From positions 1,884,001 through 1,948,000 of the forward strand of contig NZ_CP090949.1 of the NCBI RefSeq assembly GCF_023823125.1: DNA of 64,000 nt, read 5' to 3'. The number at the start of each line of letters is the position of its first letter. Within the stretch, counting starts at the first letter, position 1. Below the pieces are notes generated by a model, which did no database searches, was not told the origin of the DNA, and saw only the letters and a list, made by a program, of their open reading frames with translations. Below are positions 16,827-26,530 of the stretch, piece by piece. The stretch is from Erythrobacter aurantius (GTDB lineage Bacteria; Pseudomonadota; Alphaproteobacteria; Sphingomonadales; Sphingomonadaceae). The translations under genes were made by a program, and so were the position numbers.

Positions 16827-18182
16827 ATGGCTGACACGCAATACGATTTCGACCTATTCACCATTGGCATCGGTTCTGGCGGAACCCGTGCCAGCCGGAT
16901 CGCGGCAGGACACGGCGCACGTGTTGCCGCCGCCGAGGAATACCGGGTCGGGGGCACCTGCGTGATCCGTGGCTGCGTTCCCAAGAAGATGCTGGTCTAT
17001 GGTGCGCATTTTGCCGAGGACCTTGTCGATGCGCAGAACTTCGGCTGGACGATCGAGGGCAAGAGCTTCGACTGGGTGAAGCTGCGCGATCATGTGCAGA
17101 AGGATATCGATCGGCTCGAAGGGCTGTACGGCGAAACGCTCGACAATCACGGCGTCACCATCTTCCGCGAGCGGGCTGAAATCACCGGCCCGCACGAAAT
17201 CACGCTGGCGAGCGGCAAGGTTGTCACTGCGAAATACATCCTGATCGCCACCGGCGCGCGTCCGCACATGCCCGATTTCGAAGGTAATGAGCACGCAATC
17301 ACCTCGAACGAGGCATTCCACCTCGACGAAGTGCCCAAGCGCATACTGATCGCTGGCGGCGGCTATATCGCCACCGAATTCGCCGGCATATTCAACGAAT
17401 TCGGCAGCAAGGTGACGATCGCCAACCGTTCTGACGTGATCCTGCGCAGCTATGATGCGGCGCTGCGCGACCGGCTGTTGCAGATCTCGCTGACGAAGGG
17501 GATCGAGTTCTGCTTCAACACCGAATTCGAATATGTGAAGAAGCAGGAAGACGGCACGCTGCTGGTCAAGCTGACCGGGCATGAGGAGCGCGTTTTCGAC
17601 CAGGTAATGATCGCGACAGGCCGCGTCCCCAATATCGAAGGGCTGGGCCTTGAAAAGGTCGGCGTCGAACTGGGCGAGCGGGGCCAGATCAAGGTCGATG
17701 AATTTTCGAAAACCAATGTCGATTACATCTATGCCGTCGGCGATGTGACTGACCGGGTGCAATTGACCCCGGTGGCAATCCGCGAGGGCCAAGCCTTTGC
17801 CGATAGCGTATTCGGGCCGGGCGAACCCTATTCTGTCGACCATTCCTGCATCCCCAGCGCGGTGTTCAGCCATCCACCGATCGCCGCTGTCGGGATGACC
17901 GAAGGCGAGGCGCGCAACCATCTGGGCAGCGTCAAAGTGTTCCAGTCCGACTTCCGCCCGATGAAGAACGTCGTCGCAGGCCGGAACGAGCGGGGCCTTT
18001 ACAAGATGATCGTCGATGCCGCGAATGATCGCATCGTCGGCATTCACATGATCGCGCCCGAAGCGCCGGAAATCATGCAGGCCGCCGCGATTGCCGTGAA
18101 AGCCAAGCTGACCAAGGCCGATTTCGATGCGACGGTGGCGATCCACCCGACCATGGCCGAAGAACTCGTGCTGATGAAATAG
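16827..18182 (+). CDS. gor: Glutathione-disulfide reductase
   Basis: This FAD enzyme reduces glutathione disulfide with NADPH. The FAD-binding GIGSGGTRASRIAA (from residue 14) is followed by the redox pair in GGTCVIRGCVPKK (Cys45 and Cys50). The NADPH-binding region begins ILIAGGGYIATEFAG, the second FAD motif is YAVGDVTDRVQLTPVA, and the catalytic His-Glu lies in AIHPTMAEELV at the C-terminus. The VIRGC form of the motif favours glutathione reductase over dihydrolipoamide dehydrogenase. The ATG at 16827 follows GAGGA; 451 residues. The next gene starts 8 bases after the stop. Confidence 0.94.
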   Translation: MADTQYDFDLFTIGIGSGGTRASRIAAGHGARVAAAEEYRVGGTCVIRGCVPKKMLVYGAHFAEDLVDAQNFGWTIEGKSFDWVKLRDHVQKDIDRLEGLYGETLDNHGVTIFRERAEITGPHEITLASGKVVTAKYILIATGARPHMPDFEGNEHAITSNEAFHLDEVPKRILIAGGGYIATEFAGIFNEFGSKVTIANRSDVILRSYDAALRDRLLQISLTKGIEFCFNTEFEYVKKQEDGTLLVKLTGHEERVFDQVMIATGRVPNIEGLGLEKVGVELGERGQIKVDEFSKTNVDYIYAVGDVTDRVQLTPVAIREGQAFADSVFGPGEPYSVDHSCIPSAVFSHPPIAAVGMTEGEARNHLGSVKVFQSDFRPMKNVVAGRNERGLYKMIVDAANDRIVGIHMIAPEAPEIMQAAAIAVKAKLTKADFDATVAIHPTMAEELVLMK

Positions 18183-18190
18183 GGGGCACC

Positions 18191-18913
18191 ATGAACCTAT
18201 CCGACAAGACCGTACTGCTTACAGGCGGCACCAACGGGATCGGCCGCGAAATCGCGTTACAGCTTCGTGCCAAGGGCGCGCAGGCCGTGCTGACAGGGCG
18301 CAACCCTGATCGCGTCGCGGCGATGCGTGCAGAAGGCTTCGAAGTGATCGAGGCAGACCTTTCCAATGCAGCGGGTGTGGACGCTTTGCTGGCGGCATGG
18401 GGTGAGCGTGCGATCGATGTCTTGCTCAACAATGCCGGGCAGCTGGTCGATCACGATTTTCGGAAAGGCGTGCCCGATGCCGATGCGGCAGATGCTGCGA
18501 TCTACGCCAACCTAAACGCCCCGATCCGCCTGATCACCGGGCTGGTCGAAGCGCTCAAGTCGCGGCCCGAAGCAGCCATCGTCAACGTCACCTCCGGCCT
18601 TGCCATTTCGCCTGCAGCGCGCACTCCTGTCTACTGCGCGACCAAATCGGGCCTTCGGTTCTACACGCTGGCCTTGCGCGAGCAGTTGAAGGGGACGGGC
18701 GTGAAAGTGATCGAGGCGCTGCCACCGGTGGTCGATACGCAGATGAACGATGGCAATCCCATGAAGAAAATGCCCGCCGACGAATGCGCCCGCCAGATCA
18801 TCGCCGCTATCGAGCAAGGGCGCGACGAAGCCAACATCGGCATGACCAAGGCGCTGCGGATCGCGGAGAGTATTTCTCCGGCTCTGGCCCGCAGTGTCAC
18901 CCTGAGGTTCTGA
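18191..18913 (+). CDS. Short-chain dehydrogenase/reductase
   Basis: A classical SDR of 240 residues: TGGTNGIGREIA (cofactor glycine motif, residue 11 on), LLNNAGQL, the catalytic serine in NVTSGLA, and Tyr/Lys in YCATKSG. The proline-rich turn after the active site (ALPPVVDTQMNDG) is like DltE-type SDRs. The substrate cannot be read from sequence. The arginine after the first strand (TGRNPDRV) suggests NADP(H). It starts 8 bases after gor and lies upstream of pccB with an 88-base gap. Confidence 0.88.
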   Translation: MNLSDKTVLLTGGTNGIGREIALQLRAKGAQAVLTGRNPDRVAAMRAEGFEVIEADLSNAAGVDALLAAWGERAIDVLLNNAGQLVDHDFRKGVPDADAADAAIYANLNAPIRLITGLVEALKSRPEAAIVNVTSGLAISPAARTPVYCATKSGLRFYTLALREQLKGTGVKVIEALPPVVDTQMNDGNPMKKMPADECARQIIAAIEQGRDEANIGMTKALRIAESISPALARSVTLRF

Positions 18914-19001
18914 ACCGACCAGTGATTTTGACACGTTGACCTTGCGGCAAGGCTGCGGCAACGACCCCTGACAAAAGACCCACAAGTCAGGGACGGGACG
19001 A

Positions 19002-20534
19002 ATGTCAGCCAATATCGCCGAAATGGAACGCCGCCGCGAAGCCGCCCGCATGGGTGGCGGGCAAAAGCGCATCGACGCACAGCACGCCAAGGGCAAGCTG
19101 ACCGCGCGCGAGCGGCTCGACGTGCTGCTCGACGAAGGCAGCTTCGAAGAGCTCGACACCTATGTCGAACATGATTGCGTCGATTTCGGCATGGCGGATC
19201 AACGCATTCCGGGCGACGGCGTTGTCACCGGCAGCGGCACGATCAACGGGCGGCTGGTTTACGTCTTCAGCCAGGATTTCACCGTCTTCGGCGGCAGTCT
19301 GTCGAAACGCCATGCGGAGAAGATCTGCAAGGTGATGGACACCGCGATGAAGGTCGGTGCGCCTGTCATCGGGCTCAACGATTCGGGCGGCGCGCGCATT
19401 CAGGAAGGCGTCGCATCGCTTGGCGGCTATGCCGAAGTGTTCCAGCGCAACGTGCTCGCCAGCGGTGTCGTGCCGCAGATCAGCCTGATCATGGGGCCGT
19501 GCGCGGGCGGGGCGGTCTATTCCCCGGCGATGACCGACTTCATCTTCATGGTGAAGGACAGCTCCTACATGTTCGTCACCGGCCCGGACGTGGTGAAAAC
19601 CGTCACCAACGAAGTCGTCACGCAAGAGGAACTGGGCGGCGCGATCACCCATTCGACCAAGACCAGCGTCGCCGATTGCGCGTTCGAGAACGACATCGAG
19701 ACCCTGCTCGCGACGCGGCGGTTCTTTGACTACCTGCCGCTGTCGAACCGCGAGGACGTGCCGGAGATCCCGACCAGCGATCCGTGGGACCGCGAGGAGC
19801 CGAGCCTCGACACGATCATCCCCGACAATGCCAACCAGCCCTATGACATGCACGAAGTGATCGCTAAGACGCTGGACGAGGGCGATTTCTTCGAAATCCA
19901 GCCCGGCCACGCGGCGAACATCATTTGCGGGTTTGGCCGGGTCGAAGGGCGCACGGTGGGCGTGGTGGCGAACCAGCCGATGGTGCTGGCGGGTGTGCTC
20001 GACATCAATTCGTCAAAGAAAGCCGCGCGTTTCGTGCGGTTCTGCGACGCGTTCGAAATTCCGATCATCACCTTCGTCGATGTGCCCGGCTTCCTTCCCG
20101 GCACGGCGCAGGAGCTGGGCGGGATCATCAAGCACGGCGCGAAGCTGCTCTTCGCCTATGCCGAGGCGACCGTGCCCAAGATCACCGTCATTACCCGCAA
20201 GGCATACGGCGGGGCCTATGACGTGATGGCATCGAAGCACCTGCGCGGCGACCTCAACTACGCATGGCCCACCGCCGAAATCGCGGTGATGGGCGCGAAA
20301 GGCGCGGTGGAGATCATCTTCCGTCAGGATCGCGACGATCCGGCCAAGATCGCCGAAAAGACCAAGGAATACGAAGACCGCTTCGCCAACCCCTTCGTCG
20401 CCGCCCAGCGCGGCTATATCGACGAGGTGATCCACCCCAGCTCAACCCGCCGCCGGATCGCCTTGGGCCTACGCAAACTGCGGACGAAGCAGCTGGAGAA
20501 CCCGTGGAAGAAGCATGACAATATTCCGCTGTGA
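19002..20534 (+). CDS. pccB: Propionyl-CoA carboxylase beta subunit
   Basis: PccB is the carboxyltransferase half of propionyl-CoA carboxylase and makes methylmalonyl-CoA. At 510 residues it has the PccB length. The two crotonase-like halves are visible: [14 protein letters not shown] and [16 protein letters not shown] (CoA site) in the first, and [12 protein letters not shown] with [11 protein letters not shown] in the second. The ATG at 19002 follows GGGACGGGACGA. Its biotin-carrying partner is pccA about 6.5 kb downstream, and the epimerase and mutase of the same pathway lie between them. An AT-rich gene starts 9 bases after the stop. Confidence 0.95.
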   Translation: MSANIAEMERRREAARMGGGQKRIDAQHAKGKLTARERLDVLLDEGSFEELDTYVEHDCVDFGMADQRIPGDGVVTGSGTINGRLVYVFSQDFTVFGGSLSKRHAEKICKVMDTAMKVGAPVIGLNDSGGARIQEGVASLGGYAEVFQRNVLASGVVPQISLIMGPCAGGAVYSPAMTDFIFMVKDSSYMFVTGPDVVKTVTNEVVTQEELGGAITHSTKTSVADCAFENDIETLLATRRFFDYLPLSNREDVPEIPTSDPWDREEPSLDTIIPDNANQPYDMHEVIAKTLDEGDFFEIQPGHAANIICGFGRVEGRTVGVVANQPMVLAGVLDINSSKKAARFVRFCDAFEIPIITFVDVPGFLPGTAQELGGIIKHGAKLLFAYAEATVPKITVITRKAYGGAYDVMASKHLRGDLNYAWPTAEIAVMGAKGAVEIIFRQDRDDPAKIAEKTKEYEDRFANPFVAAQRGYIDEVIHPSSTRRRIALGLRKLRTKQLENPWKKHDNIPL

Positions 20535-20543
20535 GGAAAGATT

Positions 20544-21311
20544 ATGGTCGAACCTGTCATTTCAACGGGCGCAGCGCTTGTCGGTGTATCAGCCTGGTTT
20601 TTGAATAAGTTATTTGGCCCGTCAGCCGATGCGATCGGCGAAGAAATCAAAAAATATGGGTCCGACCGGCTTGAGAAGATTTTTAAGCGCGCAGAAGAAA
20701 AAATGAAGAATGGGGACGTCAATTCTTTACCTCCCGGGTTTGCTGGCCTTCTAATTCAAAAAGCTTCTTTTTCCGAAGACAGTTCCATTCTCACCGACCT
20801 TTGGGCTGGCCTAATCTCATCCGCGTCCAAGAATTTTTCGAATAGGCATAGCTTGTATCTCGATATACTATCGCAAATAAGTAGTGAAGACGCTGAAAAC
20901 CTCTTGAAATTGTACAAAGGCATGTATCAAGAAAATTCAACGACATGGCCTCCGGACAAGGCCCGCTTTATGAGATCGTTGATTTTCAATAGATTTGAAG
21001 AAGCCGAAGAAAAAGATTCTGAGAAAGAAATAATGAAGGATTTCCCGGAATTTCCATTTGACGGTTGCGTTATTTACAAGAGATTTGAGACCGTAAGAGA
21101 GAAAAGTCACCCGAAAGGGTATCGGCAGATTTGGCGAGGTTACGTCCAAGGTACAAGCATCGATATTTCTTTGATGTCTCTTCAGCGTCAGGCATTAGTA
21201 CAAGCTTTTGGATTTTCTAAAACAGATAATAATTTGTCAGTTTACTTAGAGGGTTTTGAATTGTCATGGTTAGGAGCCAAATTCGTCTATAATTGCGAGG
21301 GAGAGATATGA
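20544..21311 (+). CDS. Abi-alpha (DUF4393) family protein
   Basis: The 255-residue protein matches the Abi_alpha/DUF4393 pattern. An N-terminal short hydrophobic part is followed by GPSADAIGEEIKKYGSDRLEKI, then a lysine-rich helix, LLIQKASFSEDSSILTDLWAGLI and LDILSQISSEDAENLLKLY (the order 'D-LW-L-', 'L-L-S--DA--L' that marks the family). Family members were named from abortive phage infection, but the mechanism is unknown. Base composition is unlike the neighbours: 21 of 60 bases are G or C in 20881-20940. The start follows GAGGAAAG, and its last codons contain the Shine-Dalgarno of mce, overlapping its ATG (ATGA). This looks like a recent transfer into a metabolic operon. Confidence 0.8.
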   Translation: MVEPVISTGAALVGVSAWFLNKLFGPSADAIGEEIKKYGSDRLEKIFKRAEEKMKNGDVNSLPPGFAGLLIQKASFSEDSSILTDLWAGLISSASKNFSNRHSLYLDILSQISSEDAENLLKLYKGMYQENSTTWPPDKARFMRSLIFNRFEEAEEKDSEKEIMKDFPEFPFDGCVIYKRFETVREKSHPKGYRQIWRGYVQGTSIDISLMSLQRQALVQAFGFSKTDNNLSVYLEGFELSWLGAKFVYNCEGEI

Positions 21312-21760
21312 AACTCGGCCGTCTCAACCACATCGGGGTCGCCACGCCCTCCATCGCGGACTCGATCGCCTTCTACCGCGACGTGATGGGCGCGACGAAG
21401 ATCCACACGCCGTTCGACCTTGAGGAACAGGGCGTGAAGGTCTGCTTCGTCGACACGCCGGGCGCGGATGGGGCGATGAATGGCACGCAAATCGAACTGA
21501 TCGAGCCGTTGGGTGAGAATTCCACCCTCGCAGGCTTCCTCGCCAAGAACCCGCTGGGTGGGCAGCATCACGTCTGTTTCGAAGTCCCCGACATCGAAGA
21601 CGCCCGCGCCGAATTCGAGGCATTGGGCAAGCGCATCCTCGGCCCCACGCGCATCGGGGCGCACGGCACGCCTATCTTTTTCGTCCATCCCAAGGACATG
21701 CAGGGCATGCTTACCGAAATCATGGAAACGCCCAAGGACGACGGGCACTGGTCTAACTGA
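21308..21760 (+). CDS. mce: Methylmalonyl-CoA epimerase
   Basis: This small vicinal-oxygen-chelate metalloenzyme converts (S)- to (R)-methylmalonyl-CoA. Two glyoxalase-fold modules are visible: LNHIGVATPSIADSIAFYRD at the N-terminus and QHHVCFEVPDIEDARAEFEALG in the second half. Metal ligands are the histidine in NHIGVA, the histidine of HHVCF and the glutamate in MLTEIME near the end. The ATG at 21308 lies in an ATGA overlap with the Abi-alpha gene and follows GGGAGAG; 150 residues. It fits between pccB and the mutase functionally. Confidence 0.95.
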   Translation: MKLGRLNHIGVATPSIADSIAFYRDVMGATKIHTPFDLEEQGVKVCFVDTPGADGAMNGTQIELIEPLGENSTLAGFLAKNPLGGQHHVCFEVPDIEDARAEFEALGKRILGPTRIGAHGTPIFFVHPKDMQGMLTEIMETPKDDGHWSN

Positions 21761-21769
21761 ATTTTCCTG

Positions 21770-21829
21770 TCACCCCTGCGCAAGCTGGGGTCTCCGGCCG
21801 CCCGAGATGCCAGCTTTCACTGGCATGAC
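21770..21829. repeat. Two-hairpin REP-like element between mce and mcm
   Basis: Within the 90-base gap two palindromes sit side by side. The first (21772-21791) pairs ACCCC with GGGGT around a GCGCAAGC core. The second (21808-21825) pairs TGCCAG with CTGGCA around CTTTCA. Read on the minus strand they form the pattern GTCATGCCAG...GACCCCAGC...GGGGTGAC, a repeat type widespread in alphaproteobacterial intergenic DNA. No T-run follows on the coding strand, so it should not stop transcription into mcm outright. Confidence 0.65.
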
Positions 21830-21850
21830 GATTATGCTTAGAGGCATCGC

Positions 21851-24004
21851 ATGACCGACAAACCCACCACCGCCGATTGGCAATCGCTCGCAGACAAGGA
21901 AGTGAAGGGCCGCGATCTTACCCGCGCCATGCCCGAAGGCTTCACGATCAAGCCGCTTTACACCGAGGCCGATCACGCAGGCTTCGATCCCGGTCTGCCC
22001 GGTTTTGCGCCGTTCACCCGAGGCGTGAAGGCAAGCATGTATGCGGGGCGCCCGTGGACGATCCGGCAATATGCGGGCTTTTCCACCGCCGAGGAATCCA
22101 ACGCCTTTTACCGCCGCAATCTGGCGATGGGGCAAAAGGGGCTGTCGGTCGCTTTCGATCTTGCCACCCACCGCGGCTATGACAGCGATCACCCGCGCGT
22201 GACCGGCGATGTCGGCAAGGCAGGGGTCGCAATCGACACCGTGGCCGACATGGAAGTGCTGTTCGACCAGATCCCGCTCGATACCATGTCCGTTTCCATG
22301 ACGATGAACGGCGCGGTGATCCCGGTGATGGCGTTCTACATCGTCGCGGCGGAACGTCAGGGCGTTTCGCAAGCGCAGCTTTCAGGCACGATCCAGAACG
22401 ACATCCTGAAAGAGTTTATGGTCCGCAACACCTACATCTATCCGCCCGAACCATCGATGCGGATCGTTTCGGACATTATCGCATACACTTCGGCCAACAT
22501 GCCGAAATTCAACAGCATTTCGATTTCGGGCTATCACATGCACGAAGCCGGGGCGACAGCGGTGCAGGAGCTTGCCTTCACCATCGCCGACGGCAAGGAG
22601 TACGTCACCCGTGCATGTGCCAGCGGGCTGGATATTGATGCCTTTGCTGGGCGGCTGTCGTTCTTCTTCGGCATCGGCATGAACTTCTTCATGGAGATCG
22701 CCAAGCTGCGCGCCGCGCGCACGCTGTGGTACCGGGTGATGGATGGCCTTGGCGCGCAGGATGAACGCTCCAAGATGCTGCGCACCCACTGTCAGACGAG
22801 CGGCGTGTCCTTGCAGGAGCAGGACCCCTACAACAACGTCATGCGCACCACGATCGAGGCGATGGCGGCGGTGCTGGGCGGCACGCAATCGCTCCACACC
22901 AACGCGCTGGACGAAGCCATAGCGCTACCGACCGATTTCAGCGCCCGCATCGCGCGCAACACCCAGCTGGTGCTGCAAGAGGAAAGCGGGATCACCGACG
23001 TGGTCGATCCGCTCGGCGGCTCGCATTACATCGAGGCGCTGACAGCGACGCTGGTGGAGGAAGCCGAGAAGCTGATCGCAGAAGTGGACGCAGCCGGCGG
23101 CATGACCGCCTATGTCGCCACCGGCGCTCCCAAGGCCGCGATCGAGCGCGCGGCAGCGGAAAAGCAGACCAAGGTCGACAAGGGCGAAACCGTGATCGTC
23201 GGGGTCAACAAGTACCGCAAGGACAAGGAAGACCCGATCGACACGCTCGACATCGACAACCAGAAAGTGCGCGCCGGGCAGATCGCTCGCATCGAGCGGG
23301 TGCGTGGCGGTCGTGACGAGGCGGCATGCCGCGCGGCGCTGGCTGCGCTGACCGATGGCTGCAAGAGCGGGGCGAACGTGCTTGCGCTGGCGGTAGAGGC
23401 TGCACGCACCGACGCGACGCTGGGCGAGATTTCGGCCGCGATGGAAGAGGTGTTCGGCCGCCACGATGCGACGCCCGCGCCGGTGAAGGGTGTTTACAAG
23501 AGCGCCTATGAATTCGATCGCCGCTGGGCGCAGGTGACGGACGGTGTGGATGCCGTGGCGCGCCGCCTTGGCCGGGCTCCGCGCATCATGGTCGCCAAGA
23601 TGGGCCAGGACGGCCACGATCGCGGCGCAAACGTGATCGCCAGCGCGTTCAGCGACATGGGCTTTGATGTCGTCTCCGGCCCGCTGTTCCAGACCCCTTC
23701 CGAAGCCTGCGCAATGGCGCTGGAGCATGACGTTGACGTGGTTGGCGCATCGAGCCTTGCGGCAGGTCACAAGACCCTGATTCCCGAACTGATCCGGTTG
23801 CTCAAGGAAGCGGGCCGCGGCGACATCAAGGTGACGGCAGGCGGCGTGATCCCCCCGCAGGACTATGATTTCCTGCGCGAAGCAGGGGTGCAGGGTATCT
23901 ACGGGCCGGGTTCGAACGTGGTCGAATGCGCGGCGGATATTCTCGTGCTGCTCGGCCACAACATGCCGCCATTAGGCGAGGGATTGGACGAGGCGGCGGA
24001 GTGA
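21851..24004 (+). CDS. mcm: Methylmalonyl-CoA mutase, B12-dependent
   Basis: The mutase converts (R)-methylmalonyl-CoA to succinyl-CoA through an adenosylcobalamin radical. It is a single 717-residue chain, as in the large catalytic subunit. The N-terminal TIM barrel carries [15 protein letters not shown] (CoA threading) and [16 protein letters not shown]. The C-terminal cobalamin domain has the axial-ligand motif DGHDRG with His589, followed by the usual SLAAGH and GG motifs. The start ATG at 21851 comes after the repeat element. The stop overlaps the next gene's GTG (GTGA). No MeaB-like chaperone gene is in the window. Confidence 0.97.
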   Translation: MTDKPTTADWQSLADKEVKGRDLTRAMPEGFTIKPLYTEADHAGFDPGLPGFAPFTRGVKASMYAGRPWTIRQYAGFSTAEESNAFYRRNLAMGQKGLSVAFDLATHRGYDSDHPRVTGDVGKAGVAIDTVADMEVLFDQIPLDTMSVSMTMNGAVIPVMAFYIVAAERQGVSQAQLSGTIQNDILKEFMVRNTYIYPPEPSMRIVSDIIAYTSANMPKFNSISISGYHMHEAGATAVQELAFTIADGKEYVTRACASGLDIDAFAGRLSFFFGIGMNFFMEIAKLRAARTLWYRVMDGLGAQDERSKMLRTHCQTSGVSLQEQDPYNNVMRTTIEAMAAVLGGTQSLHTNALDEAIALPTDFSARIARNTQLVLQEESGITDVVDPLGGSHYIEALTATLVEEAEKLIAEVDAAGGMTAYVATGAPKAAIERAAAEKQTKVDKGETVIVGVNKYRKDKEDPIDTLDIDNQKVRAGQIARIERVRGGRDEAACRAALAALTDGCKSGANVLALAVEAARTDATLGEISAAMEEVFGRHDATPAPVKGVYKSAYEFDRRWAQVTDGVDAVARRLGRAPRIMVAKMGQDGHDRGANVIASAFSDMGFDVVSGPLFQTPSEACAMALEHDVDVVGASSLAAGHKTLIPELIRLLKEAGRGDIKVTAGGVIPPQDYDFLREAGVQGIYGPGSNVVECAADILVLLGHNMPPLGEGLDEAAE

Positions 24005-24444
24005 GATCGAAGCCTCTTGCGGTGGTTGTGTCTGCGCTTGGCGTGGCAACCGCCGCTATGAGTTCGCCTGTTCTCGCTTGCCCGAGCCTGACGCCGGAAG
24101 GCCTCGCGCAATTCCAGCGATACAAGACCCGGTATCTGGCCGAAGAAAGCGACAAGAGGATCACTGGAACCTTCCATCTTGAAGGGGAAGTCGTCGAGGA
24201 GGAATGGGATTCCCAAGCGCGGATCGGATATGTTGACGTCACAACCCGCAGGGGAATGCGCCGATACCGGATTTACCTCAGAGACGTGATCAATTGCGGC
24301 TTTCCAAATTACTACGTGCAGGATGGAGAGCGCGGAATTTTCTATCTGAAAAGGGACGAAGACCCCGATCCCGATGATCTTGAAGACGGGGTGATCGACA
24401 ACTTCAGCTTCGTCCACTTCGAGCCACGTGGGGCGAGAAAGTGA
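24001..24444 (+). CDS. Secreted protein of unknown function, paralogue A
   Basis: The GTG at 24001 overlaps the mcm stop by four bases; 147 residues. The first 27 residues form a signal peptide ([15 protein letters not shown], cleavage near VLA|CPS), so the product is exported and begins with a cysteine a few residues into the mature part. The core reads [12 protein letters not shown], then [11 protein letters not shown], then [10 protein letters not shown] and [10 protein letters not shown]. It looks like a distant relative of the secreted protein at 26066-26530: K..GTF, an IG.V...RG strand, a buried cysteine, and G.FY/FF.. Function unknown. Confidence 0.8.
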   Translation: MRSKPLAVVVSALGVATAAMSSPVLACPSLTPEGLAQFQRYKTRYLAEESDKRITGTFHLEGEVVEEEWDSQARIGYVDVTTRRGMRRYRIYLRDVINCGFPNYYVQDGERGIFYLKRDEDPDPDDLEDGVIDNFSFVHFEPRGARK

Positions 24445-25271
24445 TTGATTTGATCCTCGCGGGGGCGGCAGCTGCCATGGCTCCGGCAGAGCTGGAACCG
24501 CAGCCCGTCACGATTGGCGAAGCGTATACGCTTGAGGCAGTCGGGTCAGAACGCGCGGTCAACGTCATCCTGCCGCCCGATTACGCGGCGGAGCCGGATC
24601 GGCGCTGGCCGGTGGTCTATATGCTCGACGGCGCGATCACGCAGGATCTGATGATGGGGGTCGGCCTGATGCGCTGGGGCGCGCTGTGGGGGCGCAGCCG
24701 GGATGCGATTGTCGTCGGGATCGAGACGAAGGATCGCCAGCGCGAATTGCTGCCGCCCACCGGCGATGCTGCAGAACGCGAACGTTATCCGACCGCCGGG
24801 GAAAGCGCCGCGTTCCGGCAATGGCTTACCGAGGTGGTCAAGCCGATGGTCGAGGCGCGTTATCGCCACGATGGCACCGCCGTTCTGGTGGGCGAAAGTG
24901 CGGCGGGGCATTTCGTGGTTGAGACATGGGCCGATCCGCCCGCGATGTTCACCGGCTACGCCGCGATCTCGCCCAGCCTGCAATGGGATTTCGAGGCGCT
25001 GAGCCGCCGCGATCCGGGTGATGCCGTCCGTCCGCCGATCTACCTCAGCCTCGCGGATGAAGGGGGCGCGACGGAAAGCGGGATGGAGCGGCTACTGGCG
25101 AGCCTTCCCGAAAGCCAGGCCTTCTGCTTTTCGTATCGCCGCACGGAGCTGGTCCACGCCAACAGCCTCCACGGCCTTCTGCCCGAGGCGCTGCAATATC
25201 TGCTGGCAACCGATGCGGATTGGCTGGAGGAATATGGCATGGTGCTGCGCTGCGAACGGCGAGGCGGCTGA
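24441..25271 (+). CDS. Alpha/beta-hydrolase fold esterase
   Basis: The 276-residue product belongs to the esterase/BesA-IroE type of alpha/beta hydrolases. The first half has VNVILPPDYAAEPDRRWPVVYMLDGAI and VVGIETKDRQRELLPP. The nucleophile elbow is VGESAAGHF, and a candidate histidine lies in HANSLHGLLPEAL near the C-terminus. A hydrophobic N-terminus (LILAGAAAAMAPA) may be an export signal. Relatives hydrolyse ferric-siderophore or other esters; the substrate is unknown here. The GTG at 24441 overlaps the previous stop (GTGA). The mutase-side genes upstream and the DUF3445 gene downstream abut it. Confidence 0.85.
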   Translation: MIDLILAGAAAAMAPAELEPQPVTIGEAYTLEAVGSERAVNVILPPDYAAEPDRRWPVVYMLDGAITQDLMMGVGLMRWGALWGRSRDAIVVGIETKDRQRELLPPTGDAAERERYPTAGESAAFRQWLTEVVKPMVEARYRHDGTAVLVGESAAGHFVVETWADPPAMFTGYAAISPSLQWDFEALSRRDPGDAVRPPIYLSLADEGGATESGMERLLASLPESQAFCFSYRRTELVHANSLHGLLPEALQYLLATDADWLEEYGMVLRCERRGG

Positions 25272-26066
25272 ATGTCGCTCGGCTTCTCCGTCGACTCGCT
25301 GCTGCCCAAGGCGCGCGGCGGAGGGCAGTTGCGCATGGGGCTGGTCAAGCTGACGGAAGAGCAATGGCTTCAGCCCGAACCCGACCTTGCGGCGCGGAAA
25401 CATGGCTTTGCCGACTGGCCCGAAGGGATCGCGCTTACCCGCTATGCCGAGGCGCCGGGGCGGGAGCTGGCCGCGATGCTCGGCACCGATGGCGGATTGC
25501 CCGAGGCCGCGCTGGCCGCGCATGAGGACATGTGCCTGCTGCAACGTTTCGCGGATGAGGATTACTACCGCCTGATCGGCGCGGCGGTGGCGTGGCCATC
25601 GGACTGGCATCCCAAGGACAAGCTCGGCCTGCCGCTCCGAGCGCTGCACGCGCCGATTGCGGGTTATGAGGAGCAATTGGCGAGCGGGGTCGACCGCTTC
25701 ATGGAAACGCTGCGCCCCGGCCCGATCTATGCGCGCTGCAACTGGTTCATCGCCGCGACGGGAGAGCGCCGCTGGATCGCCGACAGGCCCCCGCAAGAGG
25801 CCTTTGCCCATGTCACTCCGGAGAACGCTGGCGAGACGCTGTTCGTGCGTTCCGAACGCCAGACCCTGCGCCGCCTTCCTGAAACGGGGGCGATCCTGTT
25901 CACCATCGGCATCTATGTCGAACCGCTCGGTGCGCTGTCTGCGGACAATATCGCCATGCTGGGCCGCGCGGTGCAAACGCTTGTCAGCGGCGAAGGCGAC
26001 CGGCGCGGGGCGCCCGCCTATGTTTCGGCTTTGTCCGGATATGCCGATGCAGTAGAACACAAATAG
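25272..26066 (+). CDS. DUF3445 / haem-dependent oxidative N-demethylase-like protein
   Basis: The 264-residue protein matches DUF3445 family members. It has DMCLLQRFADEDYYRLIGAAVAWPSDWHP in the middle, the conserved LHAPIAGYEEQL, RCNWFIAATGE and FVRSERQTLRRLPETGAILFTIGIYV. The best-studied member of the family is a haem-dependent oxidase that demethylates amines; which substrate this one uses cannot be told. No signal peptide is evident, so it is probably cytoplasmic. It starts directly after the esterase stop and its own stop overlaps the next GTG by one base. The gene is in a block that sits inside the propionyl-CoA genes. Confidence 0.85.
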   Translation: MSLGFSVDSLLPKARGGGQLRMGLVKLTEEQWLQPEPDLAARKHGFADWPEGIALTRYAEAPGRELAAMLGTDGGLPEAALAAHEDMCLLQRFADEDYYRLIGAAVAWPSDWHPKDKLGLPLRALHAPIAGYEEQLASGVDRFMETLRPGPIYARCNWFIAATGERRWIADRPPQEAFAHVTPENAGETLFVRSERQTLRRLPETGAILFTIGIYVEPLGALSADNIAMLGRAVQTLVSGEGDRRGAPAYVSALSGYADAVEHK

Positions 26067-26530
26067 TGAACCGCCTCTTGCCTGTTGCGTTTGCCATTGC
26101 GGCCCTTTCGGCTCCGACTGCCGGGCTCGCCTGCGGTCAGGCAAGCGACCGTGTCATTGCCGAACGCCAGCAGGAGTTGGACAGTTTCCGAAAGGTCAAA
26201 GGCACCTTCCGGATAATCGAGCGGATCGAGACGCCTTTCGTCGACTACGAAGGAAACCCTCAGGTCGGCGTTACCCTGATTGGCCGGATCGAAACCCCGC
26301 GCGGGACCGGGTGGAACACGATCCACTCTTTCCAACAAGACCTGATCGTGATGTGCACGCGCTTCTTTCAGCCTCAGGTCGAAGGAGCGGGCGTGTTCTT
26401 TATCGAGCGGAGCGCAGTTCCCGACGAAAGCATTCCTGATGCGCCCGACAGGACCGGCAATTTCTACGAAATGCGCCACTATGACGTAGACCGATTTGTG
26501 CCCAATTGGCGAACCAGAGGTGACCAATGA
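26066..26530 (+). CDS. Secreted protein of unknown function, paralogue B
   Basis: A GTG start at 26066 overlaps the previous stop by one base. The 154-residue product has a signal peptide ending near AGLA|CGQ. The mature protein runs VKGTFRIIERIETP, a strand LIGRIETPRGTGW, DLIVMCTRFFQP and AGVFFIERS. This order resembles the secreted protein at 24001-24444, so the two are probably old paralogues separated by the esterase and DUF3445 genes. No motif suggests an activity. The stop overlaps the LprI-like ATG by four bases. Confidence 0.8.
   Translation: MNRLLPVAFAIAALSAPTAGLACGQASDRVIAERQQELDSFRKVKGTFRIIERIETPFVDYEGNPQVGVTLIGRIETPRGTGWNTIHSFQQDLIVMCTRFFQPQVEGAGVFFIERSAVPDESIPDAPDRTGNFYEMRHYDVDRFVPNWRTRGDQ

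Noticed and set aside
16854..18146. A 430-codon minus-strand frame opposite gor
   Set aside because: It is antisense to a certain reductase gene with all cofactor motifs; its composition is that of a shadow.
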